NCBI GenBank assembly: GCA_903835235.1
Contig: CAILMF010000072.1
Span: forward strand, 1 to 64,000
DNA from: an uncultured Rhodospirillales bacterium
GTDB lineage: Bacteria; Pseudomonadota; Alphaproteobacteria; Acetobacterales; Acetobacteraceae
Direction: 5' to 3'
DNA: 64,000 nucleotides
Numbering within the stretch: the first letter of the stretch is position 1; each line of letters begins with the position of its first letter. Under the pieces are notes generated by a model, which was given only the letters and a program-made list of their open reading frames with translations, did no database searches and had not been told where the DNA came from. Positions 14,972 through 23,576 of this stretch are shown here, in pieces. The position numbers were made by a program, and so were the translations under genes.

Positions 14972-16764
14972 GGTCGCTGGGCGGCGGTCCGGGAGAGCGA
15001 GGCGCGGTCTTCGGCGGTGAAGACCTCGGCCGCGCAGGGCGCGGCGAGCAGCGCGGCGGCGGTGGCGGCGAACTCAGCATCCTCCGCGCGGTCGGAGGCA
15101 AGATTCGCGCGGCTGTCAGGCTCGTTGCTGAACAGGTTACGTAAGGCGCGATCCATTTCTCTACGGTTCAGCGCCACCTCGCCGAAGCGTCGCGCGAAAC
15201 CCTGGGCGATGGCGCGGGTAAGCGCGTCTTGGCAGGCCAGCCGCGCTAGAAAGCCATCGCGCGCCGTCGCATCGGGTGCGGCGGGGTTATCCGGCCAGGC
15301 AGTGAAGACCGGCTGGCGGAGCAACACTAAGGGGCTCGGCGGGGTTGTGGGTTCAGCCGCCGTGATGCCTAGCGGCGTCGCGGTCAGCACCGCCAGCCGA
15401 CGTGTCGCCGCGGCACGAGCTTCGCCCGGAATGTCCTTCACCCATTCGGCCACCCGCGCGTTCCAGTCCAGCCCGCCCGTGTCATCGCGGAGCAAGCGGC
15501 GCAGGTCGGCCAATTCAATCTTCGGTGCGCCTAGGCTGCGCCAAACCGCTGCCCCGTTGAGCGTAGCGCCCTGCATCTGCGCCCCGTTGAGCCTAGCGCC
15601 CTGCAGCTGCGCCTCGTTGAGCGTAGCGCCCTGCATCTGCGCCCCGTTAAGCGTAGCGCCCTGCATCTGCGCCCTGTTGAGCGTAGCACCCTGCATCTGC
15701 GCCCCGTTGAGCGTAGCGCCCTGCATCTCCACCCGATTGAGCGTAGCGCCCTGCATCCGCGACCCGTCGAACTTCGCCTTGCGCAAATCCGTGTCGCGTA
15801 AATCGGCGAAGGAGAAGTTCCGATCGGTCAGCACCAACGAAACCGGCCGCCGCGCCAACTCCTCGTCCTTCTCAGTCACGAAGCGTTCGTAGCGCAGGCG
15901 CAGGCTGCGCGGCGTCAGTAGCGGCTCGTCGCCATCCAACAGCCAAGCGCTCAGCTTGCGGCGGTCGCGGGCCACAAGGCCGGGCGCAGCGTCACCATCC
16001 TCAAGCGAGGCCAGGCTAACAAACCCGATTGTGGCCCGCTCCCAACCCGGTCCCTCTTCCTGCGGCAAGCTCGCAACATCGAAGCTGAACAGCAGCACCA
16101 GCCCCGCCGCCGTCACCCGCGCGCTGAACCAAGCCAGGTCCCAGCGGCCATGCTCCATCTCAATCCGCGGCCAGAGCTTCAGCAATAGGCAAAAATCCGC
16201 CAGCAGCGCCAGCCGGTGCCACATGGTCACCGCCTCGCTGTGGTAGGGCAAAAACCGCAGCTGGAACCACAGGAATACCGCCACCGGCGCCAGCAGCAGC
16301 GTGGACCAGACCAACACCTCCATGGTCCAGGCGCTGCCGCCAAAGCGCCGGGCCGCCAGCACCTGCAACAGCGGAAAACTGTCCAGCCGGTGCAGCAGCA
16401 GGCGCAGCGCCTTGTCGTCGCCGGCGGTCTCGGACGCCAGCCGGTCGAACAGCGCCTCGGCCTTCTCCGCCAGCGGCCCCATCGAGGCCAGCACATAGAA
16501 ATGCATCGCCAGCAGAATGGCCGGGCCAACCCAGTAGAACCCCACGACCGGCAGGCTCACGCTGATGAAGGGCACCTGGATGTTTTCCTCCAGGAACAGC
16601 GTGCGGTGGCTGGTGGAGGCGATCACCGCTACCAGGGTCAGCAGCAGGGCCAGGAAGAAGAAGCTCTGTGCCGCCTCGCGCTTCGCTGCGGCGTTCACCG
16701 AATCGAACAGGTTCTTCAGCTCGAACAGGCTCTCCAATTCGGGCGTGCGCGGCGGCTGGCTCAT
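14968..16764 (-). CDS. Membrane protein with pentapeptide repeats
   Basis: The 598-residue protein has four or five hydrophobic segments in its first 270 residues (for example [54 protein letters not shown] and a late [15 protein letters not shown]). A cytosolic-type region follows, then about ten pentapeptide units A(D/N)LxG-like ([20 protein letters not shown]), which fold into a right-handed beta-helix. The C-terminal 190 residues are rich in Ala and Arg without a recognised domain. Pentapeptide tails fused to such membrane parts occur in many alphaproteobacteria without assigned function. ATG 16,764 was chosen because it precedes the first charged segment; the frame extends upstream without motif support. 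Its 3' end overlaps that of rho. Confidence 0.8.
   Translation of the reverse strand: MSQPPRTPELESLFELKNLFDSVNAAAKREAAQSFFFLALLLTLVAVIASTSHRTLFLEENIQVPFISVSLPVVGFYWVGPAILLAMHFYVLASMGPLAEKAEALFDRLASETAGDDKALRLLLHRLDSFPLLQVLAARRFGGSAWTMEVLVWSTLLLAPVAVFLWFQLRFLPYHSEAVTMWHRLALLADFCLLLKLWPRIEMEHGRWDLAWFSARVTAAGLVLLFSFDVASLPQEEGPGWERATIGFVSLASLEDGDAAPGLVARDRRKLSAWLLDGDEPLLTPRSLRLRYERFVTEKDEELARRPVSLVLTDRNFSFADLRDTDLRKAKFDGSRMQGATLNRVEMQGATLNGAQMQGATLNRAQMQGATLNGAQMQGATLNEAQLQGARLNGAQMQGATLNGAAVWRSLGAPKIELADLRRLLRDDTGGLDWNARVAEWVKDIPGEARAAATRRLAVLTATPLGITAAEPTTPPSPLVLLRQPVFTAWPDNPAAPDATARDGFLARLACQDALTRAIAQGFARRFGEVALNRREMDRALRNLFSNEPDSRANLASDRAEDAEFAATAAALLAAPCAAEVFTAEDRASLSRTAAQRP
15551..15760 (-). 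repeat. Seven tandem 30-base units in the pentapeptide gene
   Basis: Seven units of 30 bases, each coding for two pentapeptides ([10 protein letters not shown] type), are nearly identical at DNA level, with a further degraded unit after them. Near identity at silent positions suggests recent unit duplication. Confidence 0.88.
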
Positions 16765-16867
16765 GCGTAACGTTACCCATGCGGCGGCAGCCCGCACAAG
16801 CGCCGGCGCACCGCTACCCCCGGCCACACCGCGCGTGGTAACCTGCTGGCCCGAGGAGCCCTGCCCC

Positions 16868-17161
16868 ATGCGTATCCCCGCCATCGCCCTGACCCTGGCC
16901 TTGCTTGCCACCGGCTGTACCAACCCGAACGACCCGGGCCAGCGCGTGCTCGGCGGTGCCGGCATCGGCGCGGTCGGCGGCGCGGCGCTGGGCGCCATGG
17001 CCGGCGGCGGGCGCGGCGCGGCCATTGGCGCCGTGCTGGGCGGGGCCACCGGCGCCGTGGTTGGCGGTGCCACCACGCCGCAGCCGCAGCCCCAGCCGGC
17101 CTATCACCAGGGCTATGCGCCGCCCCCGCCGCCGCCGAAATGCCCCTACGGCAAGTGCTGA
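16868..17161 (+). CDS. Glycine-zipper lipoprotein
   Basis: The 97-residue product has a short signal peptide with lipobox LLATGC (about 11-16). A glycine-zipper stretch follows (GGAGIGAVGGAALGAMAGGG, about 28-47, and GAVLGGATGAVVGGAT), then a Pro/Gln-rich tail ending KCPYGKC. Proteins of this kind are small outer-membrane-linked lipoproteins of the Gly-zipper 2TM/OmpA-like group. The exact role is unknown. ATG 16,868 directly starts the signal peptide. It is divergent from the pentapeptide gene with a 103-base shared control region and lies 49 bases upstream of the HD gene. Confidence 0.72.
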   Translation: MRIPAIALTLALLATGCTNPNDPGQRVLGGAGIGAVGGAALGAMAGGGRGAAIGAVLGGATGAVVGGATTPQPQPQPAYHQGYAPPPPPPKCPYGKC

Positions 17162-17210
17162 ACCCCGCCCGCCCTGGCCCCCGCGGCCGGGCCGGGCCAG
17201 ACTGGACCCC

Positions 17211-17756
17211 ATGACGACCGACACTGCTACCTTGCTCCGCGCTGCGGTCTTCGCCGCCCGCGCCCATGCCGGCCAGACCCGCAAGGGTGCCGCGGCCGAG
17301 CCCTACGTGAACCACGTGCTGGAGGTGGCGGAGATCCTCGCCACCCATGGCGCGCCCCAGGCCGCCATCATCGCGGGGCTGCTGCACGACACCGTGGAGG
17401 ACACCGAGGTGACCCCCGCCGAACTCGCAGAAGCCTTCGGCGCCGAGGTTGCCGGGATCGTCGCCGAGGCGACCGACGACAAGACACTCGCCAAAGAGAC
17501 CCGCAAGGCGCTGCAGGTCAGCCAGGCGCCGAAGAAAACCGACGCCGCCAAGCAACTGAAGCTGGCGGACAAGACCAGCAACCTCCGCGCCATGATGCTG
17601 AGCCCGCCGCGCAACTGGGACCACGCCCGGCGCTGCGAATATGTTGGCTGGGCCGGCCGCGTCGCCGCCGGGTTGAAGGGGGTGAACCCCGCGCTGGACC
17701 AGCTGTTCGAGCAGACCTACCGCGAGGCCATCGCCCACCTGGCCGCGCATGAGTGA
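17211..17756 (+). CDS. HD-domain phosphohydrolase (small (p)ppGpp-hydrolase-like)
   Basis: The 181-residue protein resembles the stand-alone HD hydrolase domain of the SpoT/MESH1 family. AARAHAGQTRKGAAAEPYVNHVLEVAEIL gives the first conserved His, and AAIIAGLLHDTVEDTEVT gives the HD metal pair and ED motif. LADKTSNLRAM carries the downstream Asp/Asn signature. There is no synthetase, TGS or ACT domain. Hydrolysis of (p)ppGpp or a related nucleotide is likely but not proven. ATG 17,211 starts the conserved region. The next gene starts eight bases before this stop, so the two form an operon. Confidence 0.82.
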   Translation: MTTDTATLLRAAVFAARAHAGQTRKGAAAEPYVNHVLEVAEILATHGAPQAAIIAGLLHDTVEDTEVTPAELAEAFGAEVAGIVAEATDDKTLAKETRKALQVSQAPKKTDAAKQLKLADKTSNLRAMMLSPPRNWDHARRCEYVGWAGRVAAGLKGVNPALDQLFEQTYREAIAHLAAHE

Positions 17757-18252
17757 CACGGCACGCGTCGGCCCGGATGGGCTGCTGCGTTTCCAGGGCC
17801 AGGTGCTTCGCTGCGCGCTGGGCAAGGGCGGCATCCGCCGGGCCGAGGACAAGCAGGAAGGCGACGGCGCCACCCCGGCCAGCCTTATGCCGCTGCGCCG
17901 CGTACTGTTCCGCGCCGACCGCGTGGCGCCGCCCGTCTGCACCGTGGCGCGGGAGCCGCTGGCCCCCGGCGATGGCTGGTGCGACGACGTCAACAGCCGT
18001 GACTACAACCGCGCCATCCGCCTGCCGCATGATGCGCGGCACGAGGAGCTGTGGCGCGCGGATGCGCTGTACGACGTGATCGGCGTGCTCGGCTGGAACG
18101 ACCAGCCGGTGCAGCGCGGCCGCGGCAGCGCGATCTTCCTGCATGTCTGCCGGCCGGACTATGCGCCCACCGAAGGCTGCGTCGCGCTGCCGTTGAAGGA
18201 ACTGCTGGCGGTGCTGGCGGCCGGGCTGCGGGCGGTTGAGGTGGTGGCGTAG
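17749..18252 (+). CDS. L,D-transpeptidase (YkuD) family protein
   Basis: The 167-residue protein has the YkuD-like catalytic region: AIFLHVCRPDYAPTEGCVALP at about 128-148, with the conserved His upstream and the catalytic Cys in EGCVAL. Such enzymes form 3-3 cross-links in peptidoglycan or attach lipoproteins to it. No signal peptide is visible at this start, so it may be exported by another route, act on a cytosolic precursor, or have a mis-chosen start. It overlaps the HD gene by eight bases. A bipartite palindromic element begins 30 bases after its stop and probably ends the operon. Confidence 0.78.
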   Translation: MSDTARVGPDGLLRFQGQVLRCALGKGGIRRAEDKQEGDGATPASLMPLRRVLFRADRVAPPVCTVAREPLAPGDGWCDDVNSRDYNRAIRLPHDARHEELWRADALYDVIGVLGWNDQPVQRGRGSAIFLHVCRPDYAPTEGCVALPLKELLAVLAAGLRAVEVVA

Positions 18253-18281
18253 CGCCTCGGCGGCATGACGCTCCAGCAAGT

Positions 18282-18344
18282 CGAGAGGGCCTTGCCCTCT
18301 CGAACTCTCCCACCAAGGGCCGAGAGGCCCTTGGAACCCGGGTT
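18282..18344 (+). repeat. Bipartite 3'-end palindromic element, copy A
   Basis: Stem 1 is CGAGAGGGC-CTT-GCCCTCTCG (18,282-18,302). A 10-base linker leads to stem 2, CCAAGGGCC-GAGA-GGCCCTTGG (18,313-18,334), followed by AACCCGGGTTTCA. The same architecture recurs at 36,006 and 49,101-49,207. It lies between convergent genes. No T tract is present. Confidence 0.8.
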
Positions 18345-19019
18345 TCAGGCCGGGTAGGCGCGCGCGCCGAAGATCGCACTGCCGACGCGGACATGGGTGG
18401 CTCCGCATTCGATCGCCGCCTCGAAGTCGCCGCTCATGCCCATGCTGAGCACGCCCAGCCCATGCTTCGCCGCCAGTTCAGCCAAAAAGCAGAAATGCGG
18501 GCGCGGGTCGCCTTCGGCCGGGGGGATGCACATCAGCCCCTGCACCGGCAGGCCATGCTCCTCACGGCAGGCGCGGATGAAAGCGTCGGCCTCGGCGCGG
18601 GGGATGCCGGCCTTCTGGCCCTCGTCGCCGGTATTGACCTGCACCAGCAGGTCCGGGCGGCGACCCTCCTTCGCCATGGCCTCGGCCAGCGCCACCGCCA
18701 GGCGGGGGCGGTCCAGGCTTTCGATCACGTCCGCCACCGCGACCGCGTCGCGCGCCTTGTTGGTCTGCAAGGCGCCGATGATGTGCAGCCGCATCTCCGG
18801 GTGGCCGGGGCGCAGGCCGGGGAACTTGCCCTGGGCCTCCTGCACCCGGTTCTCGCCGAACAGCAGCTGGCCGGCGGCCAGGGCCTCGGCCACCGCCTCG
18901 GCAGGGTTGGTCTTGGAGACGGCGACGAGCCGCACGCTGCCGGCGAGGCGGTTGGCGCGGGCGGTGGCCTCGGCGATCCTGTAGAGGATGCGGGCAAGGT
19001 TGGCGGCGATGTCTGACAT
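18345..19019 (-). CDS. YggS-family pyridoxal phosphate homeostasis protein
   Basis: This family binds PLP and buffers free PLP and amino-acid pools; no enzymatic reaction is established. The 224-residue protein has the PLP-binding segment RLVAVSKTNPAEAV at about 28-41, with the Lys that forms the Schiff base. FGENRVQEAQGKF and HIIGALQTNKARDAV follow, then LLVQVNTGDEGQKAGI and the C-terminal LSMGMSGDFEAAIECGATHVRVGSAIFG phosphate-binding loop. ATG 19,019 sits back-to-back with the divergent thiE-like start (CATATG). It is convergent with the L,D-transpeptidase gene. Confidence 0.92.
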   Translation of the reverse strand: MSDIAANLARILYRIAEATARANRLAGSVRLVAVSKTNPAEAVAEALAAGQLLFGENRVQEAQGKFPGLRPGHPEMRLHIIGALQTNKARDAVAVADVIESLDRPRLAVALAEAMAKEGRRPDLLVQVNTGDEGQKAGIPRAEADAFIRACREEHGLPVQGLMCIPPAEGDPRPHFCFLAELAAKHGLGVLSMGMSGDFEAAIECGATHVRVGSAIFGARAYPA

Positions 19020-19619
19020 ATGCGGACGCTAGAAGCGCAGGCGCGCGGGCTCAAGGGCAAGGGCGCGGTGCCGCGGTTGTGGCTGCTCAGCGACGCCAGG
19101 CGGCTGCCCAACCCGCTGGCGGCGGCGGCGCGGCTGCCCCCCGGCAGCGCGGTGCTGGCGCGGGACCTGGCCCCGGCGCTGCTGCGGCCGCTGGCCCGGC
19201 TGGCGCGGCAACGGCGGCTGCGGCTGCTGGTGGCGGGGGATGGCCGGCTGGCGCTAGCGCTGGGCGCCGGGCTGCACCTGGCGGAACGCCGGGCGAACCA
19301 GGGATTGCTGGCCTTTCTGGCGGCCCGGCCGCGCGGCACGCTATTAAGTGTGGCGGCGCATGGCATGGCCGGGTTGGCGCGGGCCCGGCGGCTGCGGGCG
19401 GATGCGGTGCTGCTTTCCCCGGCCTTCCCCACCGCCAGCCATCCCGGCGCGCCGGGGCTGGGGCCGCTGCGCTGGGCCGGGCTGGCGGCGCGGGCGCCGC
19501 GCCGGCTGGCCGTGGTGGCGCTGGGCGGGGTGGCGCCCGGCACCGCGGCGCGGCTGCCGCGGCCCCGGCTGGCCGGGTTGGCGGCGATAGCGGGGTTGGG
19601 GCGGGTTGCGCCAGGGTGA
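19020..19619 (+). CDS. Thiamine-phosphate synthase / TenI-like protein
   Basis: The 199-residue protein resembles ThiE/TenI TIM-barrels: PRLWLLSDARRLPNP at the N-terminus, LGAGLHLAERRAN, LLSVAAHGMAGLARARRLRADAVLLSPAFPTASHPGAPGLGP and LAVVALGGVAPGTAARL. The LLSPAFPT-HPG loop and GGV phosphate loop match the family, but sequence elsewhere is simplified and Ala/Leu/Arg-rich, and several ThiE residues are missing. It may be TenI-like rather than an active synthase. ATG 19,020 abuts the yggS start with no gap. A GTG at 19,068 (VPRLWLLSD) is an alternative that would leave some promoter space. No TPP riboswitch is visible. Confidence 0.68.
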   Translation: MRTLEAQARGLKGKGAVPRLWLLSDARRLPNPLAAAARLPPGSAVLARDLAPALLRPLARLARQRRLRLLVAGDGRLALALGAGLHLAERRANQGLLAFLAARPRGTLLSVAAHGMAGLARARRLRADAVLLSPAFPTASHPGAPGLGPLRWAGLAARAPRRLAVVALGGVAPGTAARLPRPRLAGLAAIAGLGRVAPG

Positions 19620-19824
19620 CAGGGGGCCTGTGGCGCCCTGGCCACAGTGTCTCACCTAAGTCGCGCATACGGCATCTGGGGCGTTGCCCGACTTCGTTGC
19701 ACAGGGCCATAGTCGCCACGGGCCTGAGTGTCGGCGGCATGTGCCGTTGTCGGTTCCCCCATTTCTTCGGGGGGCAGGGGTCGAGGGAACAGCCGGGGCT
19801 GCCCGGCGCGTGAGGAGGATATAC

Positions 19825-21333
19825 ATGCGCAAGATTCTGCTGGGTACGACGGCAGTCATCGGCGCTGCGCTGCTGGCCCCGATGTCGGCCATGGCGCAGG
19901 ACGGTGGTGGTGGCCGCACTTCCGCGGTTGTGAACCCCGCGATGCCGGACGGCGCCAGCTATGGCCGCACCGGTGGTCCGGCCCTGGTGCCGGGCGACGT
20001 GCAGGTTCGCGTTGGTGGCTACTTCGCTGGCTGGTACAGCCACACGACGCAGTCCAACCCGAACACCTTCAACCAGAACATGCCGGTTGGTAACGTCACC
20101 AACGGCCTGACCACGGCGACCCAGACCCCGGTGACGGCGTCGGGCTCGACCAAGACTGGCAAGAACGACTTCCACTCCGATGCCGAAATCCACGTCTATG
20201 TGGACGGCAAGGCCGCCAACGGCCTGCGCTACGGCGCCGTGCTGGAACTGACGTTCAACACCAACGAAGGCAGCCTGCCGGCCGGTGGCCGTCGTACCTT
20301 CACCACCAAGACCGCTGGCTCGATCGACGAGTACTACGCCTACGCCGCGCTGCCTGGCCTCGGCCAGATCCGCTTCGGTGACGAAGACGGCGCCGCCGGC
20401 CTGATGACCACCGGTGTGCTCACCGGCTTCGGTACGGGTGGTGTGTACGGTTCGTGGCAGAACTCGGTGGTTCGTCCGAACAAGACGACGACCAGCCCGG
20501 GTGACCTTGGTGACAACACCAAGATCATCTACCTGAGCCCGCAGATGTTCGGCTTCGACTTCGGCGTCAGCTACGCGCTGAACAACGGCACCGGTGCTGC
20601 CAATGGCTGCGCCGCCAGCGTCGCCGTCTACAACTGCGACCGCACCTATGCCTACTCGGGCGCCACCAGCAACGCCATCCAGGCCTACTCGGACCTGCCG
20701 CAGCGTCGCAACGAAGTGCAGGCCGTGCTGCGCTATCGTGGCCAGTTCGGGCCGGTCGGCGTTGCCGCCAGCTTCGGCCATGTCGGCTGGGCCGCCATCC
20801 GCGACATGACCGCGACTGGCAACTCCGTGAAGACCCTGCGTCCGGGCAATGTCTGGATGGCCGGTCTGCAGGCCACCGCCTATGGCTTCAGCCTCGGCGG
20901 CATGTACCAGTTCGGCCAGCAGAACTTCTTCTGGGGTTCGCAGACCCGCGCCGACAAGAGCATGTGGCAGTACACGGCTGGCGCGACCTACACGATGGGT
21001 CCGATCACGGTCGGCGGCAACGCCTTCTGGGGTAGCTACGCCGGCACCAACGGCGCCACGTTCTGCGACACCGCCGTTGCCGGTGGCAACTGCAACGCTG
21101 GCAACATCGGCCAGCTGGTTCGCAACACCATCGCCCAGGGCGGTGGCAGCTCGCGTCGTTGGGGCATGGCGGCCGGTGCCAACTACCGTCTGGCCCCCGG
21201 CATGGACCTGGTGGCGGAATACGTCCGTCACACGGTGCATGAAGCCGGTGCCAACCTGGTTGGTGGCACGAGCGGCAACCAGGACAAGATCCGCGCCGAC
21301 GTGATCATCGTCGGTACGCGTCTGGCCTTCTGA
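19825..21333 (+). CDS. Outer-membrane porin
   Basis: The 502-residue protein has a signal peptide (KILLGTTAVIGAALLAPMSAMAQ) and a beta-barrel body with alternating aromatic strands (VQVRVGGYFAGWYSHT, GLRYGAVLELTFN, VEYVRHTV-type) and a final strand ending in Phe (VIIVGTRLAF), the outer-membrane insertion signal. It fits the general porins of Rhodospirillales. Codon use is biased (GGT, GTT, AAC) relative to neighbours, and AGGAGGA is placed eight bases before ATG 19,825, both signs of high expression. A strong Rho-independent terminator follows at 21,361. Selectivity cannot be read from sequence. Confidence 0.88.
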   Translation: MRKILLGTTAVIGAALLAPMSAMAQDGGGGRTSAVVNPAMPDGASYGRTGGPALVPGDVQVRVGGYFAGWYSHTTQSNPNTFNQNMPVGNVTNGLTTATQTPVTASGSTKTGKNDFHSDAEIHVYVDGKAANGLRYGAVLELTFNTNEGSLPAGGRRTFTTKTAGSIDEYYAYAALPGLGQIRFGDEDGAAGLMTTGVLTGFGTGGVYGSWQNSVVRPNKTTTSPGDLGDNTKIIYLSPQMFGFDFGVSYALNNGTGAANGCAASVAVYNCDRTYAYSGATSNAIQAYSDLPQRRNEVQAVLRYRGQFGPVGVAASFGHVGWAAIRDMTATGNSVKTLRPGNVWMAGLQATAYGFSLGGMYQFGQQNFFWGSQTRADKSMWQYTAGATYTMGPITVGGNAFWGSYAGTNGATFCDTAVAGGNCNAGNIGQLVRNTIAQGGGSSRRWGMAAGANYRLAPGMDLVAEYVRHTVHEAGANLVGGTSGNQDKIRADVIIVGTRLAF

Positions 21334-21360
21334 TCCCTCACGGGTTCAGCAGATCGGGGA

Positions 21361-21396
21361 GGGCGGCGGGGCAACCCGCCGCCCTTTCTCGTTTTT
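21361..21396 (+). terminator. Rho-independent terminator of the porin gene
   Basis: GGGCGGCGGG-GCAA-CCCGCCGCCC is a perfect 10-bp stem followed by TTTCTCGTTTTT, 27 bases after the porin stop. This is the clearest intrinsic terminator in the window. Confidence 0.92.
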
Positions 21397-21409
21397 GCCC
21401 TCGAACGTG

Positions 21410-21520
21410 TCGTGCCGAAGGCGGGCCTGTGGTGTGTCGTGCCGAAGGCACGCCTGTAGCGGTACGTGCCGAAGGCAGGCTTGTAGCGGTACGCGCCGAA
21501 GGCACGCCGGCGGCATGACG
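21410..21520. repeat. Four tandem ~27-base palindromic units
   Basis: Four units built on CGTGCCGAAGGCACG-like palindromes (consensus CGTGCCGAAGGCACGCCTGT plus AGCGGTA) follow each other directly after the porin terminator. Copies differ by a few bases. No gene or known element was recognised. The remaining bases to 21,691 form the upstream region of the DUF3576 gene and show nothing else firm. Confidence 0.75.
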
Positions 21521-21691
21521 CGCCGCCGCCCGGCGGCTTGGCTTGCGCGCCAAAGGGCGCGGCTGCCATTCGGCGGCTCGGCACGGGGCAAAGCCTGGTG
21601 CCGGTGGTGTTATATTGGGTAACGCTTCGACATCTTCGTTCCCTTGAATACTGCTTGATCTGGCAGCGGATTAGCCTCAGTTTCCCGGCCC

Positions 21692-22249
21692 ATGAAGTAC
21701 GTCCTCAATGCCCCCTTGCTGGCCCTTGGCCTGGCCCTGCCGCTGCTGGCGGCGTGCAACTCTGGCCAGCAGACCCGCCTGGTGGAAAACGACGAATACG
21801 GCGACTGGCGCGCCAACGGCTCGGTCCGCCAGCGCCCGCTCGGCGCCTCCGCCGGCATCACCGTCTTCGGCATCGAGAAATCTCGTGAGGACGCGGCGGG
21901 CGGCGGCGGCGTGGGTGGCGGCACCGGCGTGAACGTCAACGCCTATCTCTGGCGCGCCGCGCTGGACACGCTCTCCTTCATGCCCATTGCCTCGGCCGAC
22001 CCCTTCGGTGGTACCGTCATCACCGACTGGTATTCGCCGCCGGCCGCCAGCAGCGAACGTTTCCGCGCCCAGGCCCTGCTGATGGGCCGCACCCTGCGGT
22101 CCGACGGCGTGCGCGTGCAGGTGTTCCGCCAGGTGCAGCAGGCCGGCAACTGGGTCGACGCGCCGGTCGCCGCCAGCACCGCCTCGGACCTGGAGGACAA
22201 GGTCCTGGCCCGCGCCCGCGAGCTGCGCAGCCAGTCCGCCGAACGCTGA
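21692..22249 (+). CDS. DUF3576 outer-membrane lipoprotein
   Basis: The 185-residue product has a signal peptide with lipobox LLAAC (Cys at about 21). The DUF3576 body begins GASAGITVFGIEK and continues VNAYLWRAALDTLSFMPIASADPFGGTVITDWYSPP, the conserved core. A C-terminal stretch of helices (ERFRAQALLMGRTLRSDGVRVQVFRQ) completes the domain. The family lies beside leuS in many alphaproteobacteria and is thought to be an envelope protein; its function is unknown. A hairpin and T-rich terminator follow at 22,287. Confidence 0.87.
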   Translation: MKYVLNAPLLALGLALPLLAACNSGQQTRLVENDEYGDWRANGSVRQRPLGASAGITVFGIEKSREDAAGGGGVGGGTGVNVNAYLWRAALDTLSFMPIASADPFGGTVITDWYSPPAASSERFRAQALLMGRTLRSDGVRVQVFRQVQQAGNWVDAPVAASTASDLEDKVLARARELRSQSAER

Positions 22250-22257
22250 CCGCGGCG

Positions 22258-22319
22258 CCCCGAAGGGGGCTTCGGGGATATGTAGGGCCGCTCGGGGTAG
22301 CCTGAGCGGTCTTTTGCTT
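22258..22319 (+). terminator. Two hairpins and terminator after the DUF3576 gene
   Basis: CCCCGAAG-GGGG-CTTCGGGG (22,258-22,277) is followed by CCGCTC (22,288) pairing with GAGCGG (22,304-22,309) and TCTTTTGCTT. The second part has the features of an intrinsic terminator. Confidence 0.7.
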
Positions 22320-22356
22320 GTCTGCGGCGCCTTCGGCTTAGGGCGTGATCGCCGCT

Positions 22357-23421
22357 TCAGCAGCCGTCCCGCCGCAGACCGCGCGGCGCTTCGACGGCCG
22401 GGCGGTCCAGCCAGGCGCGCAGGCAGGGCGCCATGGCACGGGTAAAGCGCCAATCCTCGCCGCCGCCATGGCCTTCGACATCGCGCGGCCACAGCGCCAG
22501 CGCGGGGGCGCTGCGCGCGGCATCCAGCCGGGCCAGCATCTCCGCACGGCGGTCCGGCCCGGGGTCGTAGGGGTCGCCGTCGAAGACCGCCACCGCCAGC
22601 CGCACCGGGCTGGGCGCCAGCTGGGCCAGCGCGGCGTCGTAGGCGGCCATGGCCTCGGCGGCGCGACCATTGCCGGCGGCAACCCGGCCCCAGGACGCCG
22701 GCGAGAGCGCGATCACCGCCTCCACCCCCGCCGGCTGCCGGGCCGCCGCCAGCAGGGAAATCCAGCCGCCGCGGGAATGCCCGCCCAGCACCACCCGGGC
22801 ATAGCCCGCCGCCCGCGCCGCCGCCACGGCCGCCAGCAGCCGCGGCAGCACGGCGTCCAGCGCGTCCTCGCCGGGGGCGCGGTCGAAGCGCAGCACGTCC
22901 CAGCCGGCCTCGTTCAACACGCTGACCAGGCCAGGCGTCGCGGTGGCCCGCAGGTCCGTGCCGCGCGGCCCGGCGGAGCCATGGCCCCAGATGACCACAC
23001 CACGCGCCATGGCCGGCCCCTGGAAGCGCAGCAGCGGCGCCGCCCGCAGCTCCCCTATGACAGGGGGGTGCAGCAGCGCCACCGGGCCGGCCGCGCCCAG
23101 GGTGGTGTCTCGGGCGGCCACGCGGCAGGGCGCCGGGATCTGTTGGGCCGCGGCCTCGGCCATGCAGTCGGCCAGCGCGGCGGCCATGGCGGTCGGTATG
23201 TCGGTGGCGCCGCTGGAAAAGCCCCAGGCGGCGCGCCCGCTGGCGTCCTGCGCAAAGGCGAAGGCGGCATGCTCCACGGCGCCGGGGTAGTGCCAGGCGA
23301 AGGCCGTGGCCAGCGCGGGCGCCGGCTGCGCCAGCCCCAAGGCGGCGGCGGGCCAGTCGGGCTGCGCCCGCAGCGGCGCGGCCAGCAGCAGCAACAGGAA
23401 AGCCAGGGCCAGGCGGGTCAT
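22357..23421 (-). CDS. Secreted alpha/beta hydrolase
   Basis: The 354-residue protein has a signal peptide ([20 protein letters not shown]). An extra N-terminal domain of about 110 residues precedes the hydrolase fold; the segment [32 protein letters not shown] is reminiscent of a DUF4189-type repeat. The hydrolase part shows [15 protein letters not shown] (oxyanion region), [17 protein letters not shown] with the Ser nucleophile at about 221, [15 protein letters not shown] with a candidate Asp, and VEGHGGG with a candidate His. It is probably a periplasmic esterase or related enzyme; the substrate is unknown. AAGGAG precedes ATG 23,421. It is divergent from leuS. Confidence 0.8.
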   Translation of the reverse strand: MTRLALAFLLLLLAAPLRAQPDWPAAALGLAQPAPALATAFAWHYPGAVEHAAFAFAQDASGRAAWGFSSGATDIPTAMAAALADCMAEAAAQQIPAPCRVAARDTTLGAAGPVALLHPPVIGELRAAPLLRFQGPAMARGVVIWGHGSAGPRGTDLRATATPGLVSVLNEAGWDVLRFDRAPGEDALDAVLPRLLAAVAAARAAGYARVVLGGHSRGGWISLLAAARQPAGVEAVIALSPASWGRVAAGNGRAAEAMAAYDAALAQLAPSPVRLAVAVFDGDPYDPGPDRRAEMLARLDAARSAPALALWPRDVEGHGGGEDWRFTRAMAPCLRAWLDRPAVEAPRGLRRDGC

Positions 23422-23576
23422 GGCGCTCCTTCGGCCGGCAGCCGCTGGGCGGAATGGCCACAGGCGGTGTCACGCCACGGCAGAATGCGATGCCAGGCGC
23501 CGCTGGTGCAACGCCCGGCCTTCCCTCATGGCGCCGCGCGGCTTATTCCCTCGGCCAGACCAGATTGAACGCAGCC

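Noticed and set aside
19620-19824. TPP riboswitch near the ThiE-like gene
   Set aside because: No conserved CTGAGA-containing fold was seen upstream of the ThiE-like gene or here; this gap precedes the porin.
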